This document shows, one piece after another, positions 41,594-48,967 of a stretch of DNA of 64,000 nucleotides. The stretch is from CBFGTV01 sp965652145 (lineage in GTDB: Bacteria; Bacillota; Clostridia; Peptostreptococcales; Natronincolaceae). Every line of letters starts with the position of its first letter. Position 1 is the first letter of the stretch. Both the position numbers and the translations under genes were made by a program. The notes beneath the pieces were generated by a model that was given only the letters and a program-made list of their open reading frames with translations, did no database searches and was not told the origin of the DNA. The DNA is taken from the NCBI GenBank assembly GCA_965652145.1, contig CBFGTV010000007.1, positions 12,359-76,358 of the forward strand. Direction: 5' to 3'.

Positions 41594-42391
41594 ATGTTAG
41601 TTGGAATAGTCGGAGGCGGTAAAGGTGGTGCAGCGATACTGAAGACCTTGGAAAAAATGCCTGAAATTACCGTGGCTGGTATTGTTGACATAAAAGAGAA
41701 TGCACCAGGAATACAATTGGCAAAATTACTAGGAGTCTATCATACCAATCGGATTAGCGAGCTGCTGGATAAAAGAATGGATATTGTTATTGAAGCCACA
41801 GGGTTAAGGCAGGTTCAGGAGGAGATTGATCAGTTTAATCGTCATAATATTACTGTTATGTGCAGTAAAGCTGCCAATTTAATGATGCTATTGGTTGAGA
41901 ACGAAGAGAAACTAGTGGAAAAAATAGAATCACAGATCAAAGAAGTAGAAAAAATTAGCGAGGTTACATCTTCTGCCATTGAAAAAATGAAAGAGAGTAT
42001 TGACAATACTGCAAATTTAAGTGTAACACTCAATTCCTTTGCTTCAAATACAATGAATTTGGTTCGGGAAACTGATAAGATCATAAAAATTATGGGACAA
42101 ATTACACAACAAACCAATATTTTAGGCCTGAATGCTTCCATTGAGGCTGCCAGAGCAGGAGAACAGGGCAAAGGCTTTGCCATTGTTGCGAAGGAGGTTC
42201 AAAAGCTGGCCAACAACAGCGAAAACTTCACAAAGCAAATTGGAACGATTCTAAAGAGCATTACAGAAGAGGTGGTTAATGTCTCAAAAGAAATCAGTAA
42301 GCTCAATAATGTTTCTGAGGATCAAAAAGAAGTTGGTAAAAATCTGGAGGAAGCAATAGACAAGCTGATTCTTAATATTCATGAGCTATAA
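41594..42391 (+). CDS. Soluble Rossmann-domain / methyl-accepting chemotaxis signalling fusion
   Basis: The 265-residue protein has no membrane segment. Residues 1-115 form a Rossmann-like nucleotide-binding domain (VGIVGGGKGGAAIL, AGIVDIKENAPG, DIVIEATG). Residues 120-265 are a chemoreceptor signalling coiled coil with the hairpin-tip signature GQITQQTNILGLNASIEAAR followed by AGEQGKGFAIVAKEV. It may report NAD(P)H or a bound metabolite to CheA, or act in another signalling role. AGGAGG precedes the ATG. A YerC-type repressor gene follows 22 bases later. Confidence 0.85.
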   Translation: MLVGIVGGGKGGAAILKTLEKMPEITVAGIVDIKENAPGIQLAKLLGVYHTNRISELLDKRMDIVIEATGLRQVQEEIDQFNRHNITVMCSKAANLMMLLVENEEKLVEKIESQIKEVEKISEVTSSAIEKMKESIDNTANLSVTLNSFASNTMNLVRETDKIIKIMGQITQQTNILGLNASIEAARAGEQGKGFAIVAKEVQKLANNSENFTKQIGTILKSITEEVVNVSKEISKLNNVSEDQKEVGKNLEEAIDKLILNIHEL

Positions 42392-42413
42392 TGAACCTGG
42401 CGGGGGTGAAGGA

Positions 42414-42710
42414 ATGTCTTATGAGTCAAAGATAAAAGACAGATTTACAGATGCATTATTTGAAGCCATTTTAAAGCTTGAAAGCATTGAAGAATGTTAT
42501 CGTTTTTTTGAGGATATCTGTACAATTAAAGAGCTGCAGTCAATTTCCCAGCGACTGGAGGTTGCAAAATTACTGAAGGATGGAAAAACCTACAGCGAAA
42601 TTGAAGATGCAACCGGAGCCAGTACCGCTACAATTAGCCGGGTAAATCGCTGTCTTCATTATGGGGCCGATGGCTATAAGCTGATTTTGGAAAAGCTGGA
42701 CAACAACTAA
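42414..42710 (+). CDS. YerC/YecD family TrpR-like DNA-binding protein
   Basis: The 98-residue protein shows the TrpR-type helix-turn-helix: KELQSISQRLEVAKLL, YSEIEDATGASTATISRVNR. It is a small repressor of unknown target. The frame runs back to 42381, but GGGGGTG followed by AAGGA places the ATG at 42414. Likely co-transcribed with the Rossmann-MCP gene. Ends at a strong terminator. Confidence 0.85.
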   Translation: MSYESKIKDRFTDALFEAILKLESIEECYRFFEDICTIKELQSISQRLEVAKLLKDGKTYSEIEDATGASTATISRVNRCLHYGADGYKLILEKLDNN

Positions 42711-42731
42711 CGAATATCATTAAGACAAAAC

Positions 42732-42760
42732 GGGACTCGATTAAAAAATCGGGTCCCTTT
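42732..42760. terminator. Bidirectional terminator between yerC-like gene and aspartate kinase
   Basis: Eleven-base-pair stem GGGACTCGATT / AATCGGGTCCC (one G-U) with a four-base A loop; A and T tracts flank it on both sides. Confidence 0.8.
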
Positions 42761-42765
42761 CAAGT

Positions 42766-43986
42766 TTAGCGATTCAGATGAAAGGCCTCATGCAAAACAT
42801 TGACCGCCTTAATGGCATGGGTTTTGTGAACTAAACAGGAAATTGTTGAATGGGAGTCGGAGCTTTGAAGTATGTTTATTCCTTCCTTGGCCAGGGCATG
42901 AACAATAGTGGCCATCACCCCTGGAATACCAGTAATTCTACTGCCGATAATTGTTACCTTACTGCAATCCGTTACAATCTCATAGTTTAGCTTTAAGTCA
43001 TCCAGCAGTTTTTTTAAAAGCTGACATTGATTTTCCTCAATGACAAATACCTTCTTATCGACAAAAAAGTTAATCATATCAATGCTGATTTTTGCATTGG
43101 CCAGGGTTTCTAACAGCATACTGTCACTATTAAGGTCATTGGCAATCATAACAGAAGCCTGGGCAACGGAATCTCGATGGGTAATGGCCGTCAGCAGCCT
43201 TGGGGTTAATTCCGTTGAAAAGGGGCTTACCCCTGATTTTCGGTGATAATGAATGATCGTACCGGGGTGATTACTCAAGGTATTTTTTATTTTTACAGGC
43301 AAATTACTGTTTTGGGCAATTTCCACCGCCCTGGGGTGAATGACCTTGGCACCCTTTTCAGCCATTTGAAAAACTTCTTCATAATTTATTTCATCAATGA
43401 TTTTGGCAGAAGGAACCACGTTGGGATCAGCCGTCATGATACCATCCACGTCGGTATAAATTTCAACCTCCTCGGCCCCTAGGGCTACACCCAGGGCAGT
43501 AGCGGTAGTATCGCTGCCCCCTCGACCCAGGGTAGTTACCTCTCCCCCTTGGGTTGCGCCTTGAAAGCCGCAAACAATTACCACTAAATCCTGCTCTAAC
43601 AAAGATAGAATTCTTTTTTCATCAATTGATTTAATTTCTGCATGACCAAAATAATCATCCGTTTCAATTCCGGCCTGCCATCCGGTTATGGGGACTGCCT
43701 GAATTCCTGCCAGTTCCAGCTGAGCTGCCAGGGCGGCGGCTGATATTATCTCACCACAGCTCATTAAAAGGTCAAGGATTTTGGGGCTGCAATAGGGGTT
43801 ATCCCCCAAAACAATGCTTCTAAGGGTATCGGTAGCATAGGGATCACCCTTTCTGCCCATGGCAGATACCACCACCACCACCGATTTTCCATTGTTTCGT
43901 GCAGCAATAATTTTATCGATTACCTTAGTGCGTCTTTCCTTAGTAGAAACCGATGTACCGCCAAATTTTTGCACAATAATATTCAA
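42766..43986 (-). CDS. Aspartate kinase with ACT domains
   Basis: The 406-residue enzyme phosphorylates aspartate, the first step to lysine, threonine, methionine and diaminopimelate. Motifs: VQKFGGTSVS at the start, VVVSAMGRKGDP, TTLGRGGSDTTA, and C-terminal ACT repeats (SKVTIIGSRITGIPGVMA). The length fits the monofunctional lysC/dapG class; which amino acid inhibits it cannot be read. A GTG at 43995 extends the frame, but GAGGTGAT is correctly spaced for the TTG at 43984-43986. Monocistronic. Confidence 0.92.
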   Translation of the reverse strand: MNIIVQKFGGTSVSTKERRTKVIDKIIAARNNGKSVVVVVSAMGRKGDPYATDTLRSIVLGDNPYCSPKILDLLMSCGEIISAAALAAQLELAGIQAVPITGWQAGIETDDYFGHAEIKSIDEKRILSLLEQDLVVIVCGFQGATQGGEVTTLGRGGSDTTATALGVALGAEEVEIYTDVDGIMTADPNVVPSAKIIDEINYEEVFQMAEKGAKVIHPRAVEIAQNSNLPVKIKNTLSNHPGTIIHYHRKSGVSPFSTELTPRLLTAITHRDSVAQASVMIANDLNSDSMLLETLANAKISIDMINFFVDKKVFVIEENQCQLLKKLLDDLKLNYEIVTDCSKVTIIGSRITGIPGVMATIVHALAKEGINILQSSDSHSTISCLVHKTHAIKAVNVLHEAFHLNR

Positions 43987-44113
43987 GGAGATCACCTCGT
44001 ATAGTAAGATCGTTTATAAGCCTATATTATCTAAATTATGCTTATATCTTATAAAGGTTCATAGATAAAGTCAATGATAATCGACTAGGCTGTACATTTT
44101 CATAAGAAAAAGC

Positions 44114-44139
44114 ACAACTTTTTTTAAAGAACATATCAT
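44114..44139 (+). promoter_or_regulatory. Sigma-K-like promoter motif before small hydrophobic protein 1
   Basis: AC (44114-44115), 16 bases, CATATCAT (44132-44139) fits the mother-cell sigma-K pattern AC-N16-CATANNNT. Similar motifs stand before copies 3 and 4 of the same gene family. Confidence 0.35.
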
Positions 44140-44184
44140 GTAATGAGACCATGAGGGTCAGATACTATAATGGAGGTGTAGGAT

Positions 44185-44379
44185 ATGAGTGAAGCTGTAG
44201 GTGGTACAGGGGGACTAGGTGGTTTTTTTAAAGGCGAAAGCAGTATTTTGTTCTTCTTCCTGCTGTTGGTAATTATCTTCTGCAACTGTAGTCTATTCAG
44301 AGAATCAGGTGATAGCTTACTGTTCTTCTTATTACTGCTGGTTGTCCTATTTGGAGGCCGCTGGATATTTGGTTGCTAA
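44185..44379 (+). CDS. Small hydrophobic FFFLLLVIIFCNC protein, copy 1
   Basis: A 64-residue protein: glycine-rich head (VGGTGGLGGFF), hydrophobic segment 1 (SSILFFFLLLVIIFCNC), a short polar hinge (SLFRESGD), hydrophobic segment 2 (SLLFFLLLLVVLFGG) and a tail RWIFGC. The two segments are internal repeats of each other. Three paralogues occur at 44479, 44791 and, leftward, at 51264. No named family recognised. GGAGGTG precedes the ATG. Segment 1 always ends in Cys-Asn-Cys. Probably a membrane- or coat-associated sporulation product; the function is unknown. Confidence 0.75.
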   Translation: MSEAVGGTGGLGGFFKGESSILFFFLLLVIIFCNCSLFRESGDSLLFFLLLLVVLFGGRWIFGC

Positions 44380-44409
44380 TAAAGGGGTAGGGAACTACCC
44401 TTTTATTAG
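44376..44409 (+). terminator. Terminator after copy 1
   Basis: A 15-bp stem (44376-44390 with 44395-44409) with GGAA loop; the stop codon of copy 1 lies in its left arm. It has a weak T tail beyond the stem, so some read-through to copy 2 is possible. Confidence 0.7.
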
Positions 44410-44478
44410 TCAACAAGCTGAACCTGTCAGACACCTCAAGTCATTGAAAAGGTTAATCTGGAAATAGGGGAGGAATAT

Positions 44479-44658
44479 ATGAGTAATAGGGCTGTTTCTA
44501 ACTTCTTTGGGGAAAGCAGTATATTATTCTTCTTTTTGCTTTTGGTGATTATCTTCTGTAATTGTAAGGTATTTACTAATAAAGACAGTTTACTGTTCTT
44601 CTTCTTGATTTTAATTATTCTTTTCTGTGGGGTAAGTGGCAGACGTTTTTTATGCTAA
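44479..44658 (+). CDS. Small hydrophobic FFFLLLVIIFCNC protein, copy 2
   Basis: A 59-residue paralogue: head SNRAVSNFFG, segment 1 ESSILFFFLLLVIIFCNC, hinge KVFTNKD, segment 2 SLLFFFLILIILFCG, tail SGRRFLC. GGGGAGG lies before the ATG. It is the most divergent of the four in segment 2. No promoter of the sigma-K-like type is visible directly upstream, so it may depend on read-through from copy 1. Confidence 0.75.
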   Translation: MSNRAVSNFFGESSILFFFLLLVIIFCNCKVFTNKDSLLFFFLILIILFCGVSGRRFLC

Positions 44659-44705
44659 TTAAAATATAATTTGATTATTTATATTACGGGATGTTAAAAT
44701 GGAAC

Positions 44706-44731
44706 ACTTTAATTAGCATTCTCATAGTATA
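44706..44731 (+). promoter_or_regulatory. Sigma-K-like promoter motif before small hydrophobic protein 3
   Basis: AACAC (44703-44707) and CATAGTATA (44723-44731), the latter an exact CATANNNTA, with 15 or 17 bases between depending on which AC is used. An inverted repeat (ATATGG...CCATAT) overlaps the -10 and continues into the leader. Confidence 0.35.
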
Positions 44732-44790
44732 TGGTAGAACGTTAGCCGTTCTTAAATCCATATATTATTAATAGGGAAGGTGAAAAATGT

Positions 44791-44994
44791 ATGAGTGATG
44801 TAGGTACAACTAGCGGCTGCGGAGGCGGCATTGGCGGCATATTTACTAACAATACCAGCCTTTTGTTCTTTTTCTTATTGCTGGTAATTATCTTCTGCAA
44901 CTGTGGTATCTTTAAGGGCTCAGGCGACAGCTTATTATTCTTCTTCTTACTGCTGGTCCTTTTATTTGGTGGAAGACGGTTCTTTGCATTTTAG
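44791..44994 (+). CDS. Small hydrophobic FFFLLLVIIFCNC protein, copy 3
   Basis: A 67-residue paralogue with head SDVGTTSGCGGGIGG, segment 1 SLLFFFLLLVIIFCNC, hinge GIFKGSGD, segment 2 SLLFFFLLLVLLFGG and tail RRFFAF. Its hinge and segment 2 are nearly identical to those of the distant copy 4. GGGAAGGTG precedes the ATG, and a hairpin with a GAAA loop ends the gene. Confidence 0.78.
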   Translation: MSDVGTTSGCGGGIGGIFTNNTSLLFFFLLLVIIFCNCGIFKGSGDSLLFFFLLLVLLFGGRRFFAF

Positions 44995-45002
44995 CCAATG
45001 AA

Positions 45003-45034
45003 TCAAAAAAGGAGGAGAAATCCTCCTTTTTTGA
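45003..45034 (+). terminator. Terminator after copy 3
   Basis: Perfect 14-bp stem TCAAAAAAGGAGGA / TCCTCCTTTTTTGA capped by GAAA, with the T run inside the right arm. Confidence 0.85.
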
Positions 45035-45127
45035 TGTTTAAAGTTTACAAACCCTTCATGTTGAATGGTATTTTTTTTGGTATAATATTAGAAAATATAG
45101 TAAATGAATCATGGAGGGGAAAATTCA

Positions 45128-45859
45128 ATGGAATTTGTACTAGATCTTCACTGTCACACCATTGCCAGCGGCCATGCCTATAGCACCATCTTGGAGCTAG
45201 CAGACTTTGCATCAAAAAATCATTTGCAGTTAATTGCCATGACAGACCATGGGCCCACCATGCCTGCCGGTGCCAATTTACTTCATTTCAACAACCTGAA
45301 GGTAATCCCTCAATTTTTAAAGGAAGTTGAAATATTAAAGGGTGCAGAGGTCAATATTCTAAACCATCAGGGAAAGCTGGACATCCCCGAAGAAATCTTG
45401 TCGAGGCTGGATTTTGTTATTGCCAGCTTTCATAACCAGTGTATCGAGCCAGGCTCTGCTAAGGAAAATACCAAAACCCTGATCGAGTTAATGGAAAAGC
45501 CCTATATCCAGATGATTGGTCATCCGGGAAATCCCAGTTATCCGGTTGAAGTCAAGGCCCTGGTTAGGGCGGCCAAGGAAACCAATACCCTGCTTGAATT
45601 GAATAACAGCTCTTTAAAGCCCGACAGCTTCAGAAAGGGCAGTAGGGAAAATTGTCAGGAAATATTAAAGGAAGCCCTGAAACAGGGGGCCAGACTGGCC
45701 CTGGGAAGCGATGCCCACTTTGCTCATCATTTAGGTCACTTTCCCCATGTTGAGGCAATGTTTGAGGGGCTTTCCGTACCTGAAGAATTAATTGTTAACA
45801 CCTCTACCCAGGCATTAAAGGAATTTATCAGGCGAAAGAAGCCCTCCCAGATCGATTAA
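45128..45859 (+). CDS. PHP-domain phosphoesterase (YcdX-like)
   Basis: The 243-residue protein has the PHP metal-binding motifs DLHCHTIASGHAYS, MTDHGP, GAEVNI and, near the end, LGSDAHFAHHLG. YcdX-type enzymes are trinuclear-metal phosphatases with uncertain physiological substrate. The frame extends back to 45104, but GGAGGGG positions the ATG at 45128. A TATAAT at 45081-45086 may be its -10. A monocistronic gene. Confidence 0.85.
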   Translation: MEFVLDLHCHTIASGHAYSTILELADFASKNHLQLIAMTDHGPTMPAGANLLHFNNLKVIPQFLKEVEILKGAEVNILNHQGKLDIPEEILSRLDFVIASFHNQCIEPGSAKENTKTLIELMEKPYIQMIGHPGNPSYPVEVKALVRAAKETNTLLELNNSSLKPDSFRKGSRENCQEILKEALKQGARLALGSDAHFAHHLGHFPHVEAMFEGLSVPEELIVNTSTQALKEFIRRKKPSQID

Positions 45860-45929
45860 TTTGATTTGGGTTTTTTATTTTTGTTTTTGACAGCCCAAAC
45901 TATATGGTATATGATAATAATATACATAT

Positions 45930-45948
45930 GATAACGATAATCTATATC
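45930..45948. promoter_or_regulatory. Fur-like box before the DUF3793 gene
   Basis: GATAACGATAATCTATATC matches the 19-base Fur consensus at 16 positions, and lies 26 bases before the ATG. Iron-dependent repression is a reasonable prediction. Confidence 0.5.
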
Positions 45949-45973
45949 AATTAATATTTTGGGAGAGGATACC

Positions 45974-46564
45974 ATGAACCTGAATCACTGCTATTGTTTA
46001 AATAATAAAAATGACGATTTTTTAAAATGGTATGTAGAGCTGCTGGGGCCCGTACTATTGGGGGTGAAACCGGCAGAGATATTGAGCTTTCCCCAGCATA
46101 ATCAGCGAAATATGGAAATCGTTGAAGGAGTTATGGCATTATTTAGTCAATCCAGACAAATACAGTTTATCAATATTCATCATCATGAAAGATGTCAAAA
46201 AATCCTTTTCTACAACAGCAGCGCACTGATTCAAACCCTGACCCACAAACAAAATCATAAATTTTTAATGGAATTGGGGTATCCTCAAGTCTTTACCCTG
46301 GAAAGCTATATTGCTTTTCTATTACAAAAAATGGATGGTGGCAGGGTTCCCGATGAGATCGGACTATTTCTGGGGTACCCTTTGAAGGATGTCATTGGAT
46401 TTATGGGCCACCCTGCCCTAAAGCTGACCAAGGTGGATGGGTGGCGCTTTTACGGAGACACCAGGGCTTCAGATGTAAAAAGGCAGCAAATATTACAGGC
46501 CAGGGAATCAATTAAGGGATTATTATTGAGAAAAAGCCCCCAAGATATCATATTATCAGCATAG
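45974..46564 (+). CDS. DUF3793 family protein
   Basis: A 196-residue soluble protein with the family's most typical stretch PDEIGLFLGYPLKDVIGFMG in its second half, several histidines (HHHERC near residue 70), and a charged tail. The function is unknown; relatives in clostridia are often found near flavodoxin or iron genes. GGGAGAGG places the ATG at 45974. A Fur-like box sits at the promoter, supporting an iron-limitation role. Confidence 0.75.
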   Translation: MNLNHCYCLNNKNDDFLKWYVELLGPVLLGVKPAEILSFPQHNQRNMEIVEGVMALFSQSRQIQFINIHHHERCQKILFYNSSALIQTLTHKQNHKFLMELGYPQVFTLESYIAFLLQKMDGGRVPDEIGLFLGYPLKDVIGFMGHPALKLTKVDGWRFYGDTRASDVKRQQILQARESIKGLLLRKSPQDIILSA

Positions 46565-46585
46565 AAATAAATAATAACGAAGCAT

Positions 46586-46617
46586 AGTCGCCCTTATGGC
46601 AGGGGCGACTTTTTTAT
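46586..46617 (+). terminator. Terminator after the DUF3793 gene
   Basis: Eight-base-pair AGTCGCCC / GGGCGACT stem, nine-base loop and TTTTTTATT. Confidence 0.85.
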
Positions 46618-46701
46618 TGGTTATAATTCAACCCCGATGCAGTAATTAAAACTGGCTGGAAGGGATATTTTTTTGTTTTTTTGCTTCATTATGTCCTTTT
46701 G

Positions 46702-46730
46702 TTGAAGATATACTTCAAATAAGGTAAGAT
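46702..46730 (+). promoter_or_regulatory. Promoter of pcrA-ligA
   Basis: TTGAAG (46702-46707), 17-base spacer, TAAGAT (46725-46730). The -35 is one arm of the inverted repeat TTGAAG-N5-CTTCAA, which may be coincidental. Confidence 0.55.
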
Positions 46731-46765
46731 AATATATATTAAGCTAAACAAAAGGAGAGTTTTTA

Positions 46766-48946
46766 ATGAACCTAGTACATTTAAACGGCCCGCAACAGGA
46801 GGCTGTTCGTCATACAGAAGGGCCGCTGCTAATTTTGGCCGGTGCCGGCTCGGGAAAAACCAGGGTACTGACCCATCGAATTGCGTATTTGGTGGAGGAA
46901 AAGGGAATATCGCCCTATCGAATATTAGCCATTACCTTTACCAATAAGGCTGCAAAGGAAATGAGGGAACGGGTAGAGACGCTATTGGGAGACAACTGTC
47001 GGGACCTCTGGGTGAGTACCTTCCACTCCTCCTGTGTCAGGATTTTACGGAGAGATATAGATAAAATCGGCTTTGAGAGGAACTTCGTCATCTATGATAC
47101 CTCTGACCAGGAAATTGTCATGAAGGAATGTATTAAGGGACTGGGGCTGGATGATAAGACTTTTGCGCCAAGGGCGGTCTTAGGGGAAATAGGCAGGGCC
47201 AAGGATCAACTGATGGGGCCCAAGGAATTCCTAGAGACCTACCGGGGCGAATATAGAAAAGAAAAAATCGGTAAGCTCTATGAAATGTACCAGCAAAAGC
47301 TGCGGGGAAATAATGCCCTCGACTTTGATGATCTGATTATGAAAACCGTAGAATTATTTTCTGCCAACCCAACCATATTACATTATTATCAGGAAAAATT
47401 CCAATATATATTGGTAGACGAATTTCAAGATACTAACCTTTCCCAATACCAATTGGTCAGTATGCTGGCCAGAGCCCATCAAAACCTCTGTGTCGTAGGA
47501 GACGACGACCAATCCATTTATAGCTGGCGAGGGGCCGATATTCAAAATATCTTGGGCTTTGAAAAGGATTTTCCGAGGGCCCACGTCATTAAGCTGGAAC
47601 AAAACTATCGGTCTACGGGTAGCATTTTGGATGCAGCCAACCATGTGGTTTCCAATAATCGTCAGAGAAAAAGTAAGCGGCTGATTACAGATAATCCAAG
47701 GGGTGAGATCATTCAGTATTATAAGGCCGTTAATGAATATGATGAGGCCCAGTATATTACTACCAGCATTAAGAAAATAATAAAGGAAGAACATAAGTCC
47801 TACGACAGCTTTGCCATATTATATCGTACCAATGCCCAATCCCGGGTTTTAGAGGAAGCCCTGATGAAGGAAAACATCCCCTATCGTCTTTATGGGGGCA
47901 TTCGATTCTATGATCGTAAAGAAATTAAAGACATTTTAGCCTATTTAAAAATTATTGAAAACCCTGTAGATGATGTGAATCTTAGTCGAATTATCAATGT
48001 ACCGAAGCGAGGAATTGGGCTGAAAAGCATCGAAAAGGTGGCAGAATATGCTGCTCAGCGGGGGGAAAGCCTCTTTAGTGCTTTTTTGGATGTAGACGAC
48101 ATAGGCGGTCTATCTACCCGAGTAAAGGTACAGGGCAATCAGTTTACAGAAATGATCGTGAGTCTGATTGAAAGAAAAGATCAATTAACCGTGACAGAGA
48201 TAGTAGATGAAATCTATGAGAAAACTGGGTATCTCAAGGAGCTTCAAATGGAAAATACAGTGGAGGCAGCCAGCCGGATCGAAAACCTTCAGGAATTTCG
48301 CTCCTTAACCCAGGATTTTGATCAAAATTCAGAGGTTAAAACCCTGGAGGAATTTTTAGCCAGAACCTCCCTGGAAAGCTCTGTCGATACCCTGGAGGAA
48401 GGGCAGGATTCAGTGGTACTGATGACCCTGCACAGTGCCAAGGGCCTGGAGTTTCCTGTGGTATTCATTCCAGGAATGGAGGAAGGAATCTTTCCCTCTT
48501 ATATGTCGATTCAGGAGCAAAATGAGGAAGAGGAGCGGAGGCTATGCTATGTGGGGATTACCCGGGCCATGGAAAGACTGTATATGACCCATGCCGTAAT
48601 GAGGACCCTCTATGGACGAACCAGCTATAATACTCCCTCTAGGTTTATTGATGAAATTCCCCAGGAACTCATTACGAAGGAAAGGGCCTATGACCGTAAA
48701 AAAGAGGTGCTTAAGATGCAAACCTCGCCGCTTTTTAGAGGCGAGATGCTTCATTCAGGGCGAAGGGCCACCCCTGCTCCTTCCTCCAATACGGGAGAAT
48801 ATAAGGCAGGAACAAAGGTGAGACATCCTAAATTTGGTCAGGGCACCATTGTGGCCGTTGATAAGGATATGCTAAGCATCGCTTTTCCCCAGGGAGGAAT
48901 TAAAAAAATTGCGTCAACCTTTATCCAATTAGACATAATAGAATAA
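46766..48946 (+). CDS. pcrA: ATP-dependent DNA helicase PcrA (UvrD/Rep superfamily 1)
   Basis: The 726-residue 3'-5' helicase acts in repair and replication. The SF1 motifs are in order: LNGPQQEAV and LAGAGSGKTRVLTHR (motif I), VSTFHSSCVRILR (Ia), LVDEFQDTN (II), VVGDDDQSIYSWRGA (III), LEQNYRS (IV), VVLMTLHSAKGLEFPVVF (V) and EERRLCYVGITRA (VI). A C-terminal Tudor-like segment (KVRHPKFGQGTIV) binds RNA polymerase in PcrA. AGGAG precedes the ATG. ligA follows after 21 bases, the usual pcrA-ligA order in Firmicutes. Confidence 0.97.
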   Translation: MNLVHLNGPQQEAVRHTEGPLLILAGAGSGKTRVLTHRIAYLVEEKGISPYRILAITFTNKAAKEMRERVETLLGDNCRDLWVSTFHSSCVRILRRDIDKIGFERNFVIYDTSDQEIVMKECIKGLGLDDKTFAPRAVLGEIGRAKDQLMGPKEFLETYRGEYRKEKIGKLYEMYQQKLRGNNALDFDDLIMKTVELFSANPTILHYYQEKFQYILVDEFQDTNLSQYQLVSMLARAHQNLCVVGDDDQSIYSWRGADIQNILGFEKDFPRAHVIKLEQNYRSTGSILDAANHVVSNNRQRKSKRLITDNPRGEIIQYYKAVNEYDEAQYITTSIKKIIKEEHKSYDSFAILYRTNAQSRVLEEALMKENIPYRLYGGIRFYDRKEIKDILAYLKIIENPVDDVNLSRIINVPKRGIGLKSIEKVAEYAAQRGESLFSAFLDVDDIGGLSTRVKVQGNQFTEMIVSLIERKDQLTVTEIVDEIYEKTGYLKELQMENTVEAASRIENLQEFRSLTQDFDQNSEVKTLEEFLARTSLESSVDTLEEGQDSVVLMTLHSAKGLEFPVVFIPGMEEGIFPSYMSIQEQNEEEERRLCYVGITRAMERLYMTHAVMRTLYGRTSYNTPSRFIDEIPQELITKERAYDRKKEVLKMQTSPLFRGEMLHSGRRATPAPSSNTGEYKAGTKVRHPKFGQGTIVAVDKDMLSIAFPQGGIKKIASTFIQLDIIE

Positions 48947-48967
48947 AAGGGCTATAGAGGTGAAGAT

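Noticed and set aside
44166..44171. TATAAT directly before small hydrophobic protein 1
   Set aside because: It abuts the ribosome binding site and would start transcription too close to the ATG for the SD to be used.
46702..46718. TTGAAG-N5-CTTCAA at the pcrA promoter as an SOS (LexA) box
   Set aside because: It does not match the Gram-positive LexA consensus (GAAC-N4-GTTC).
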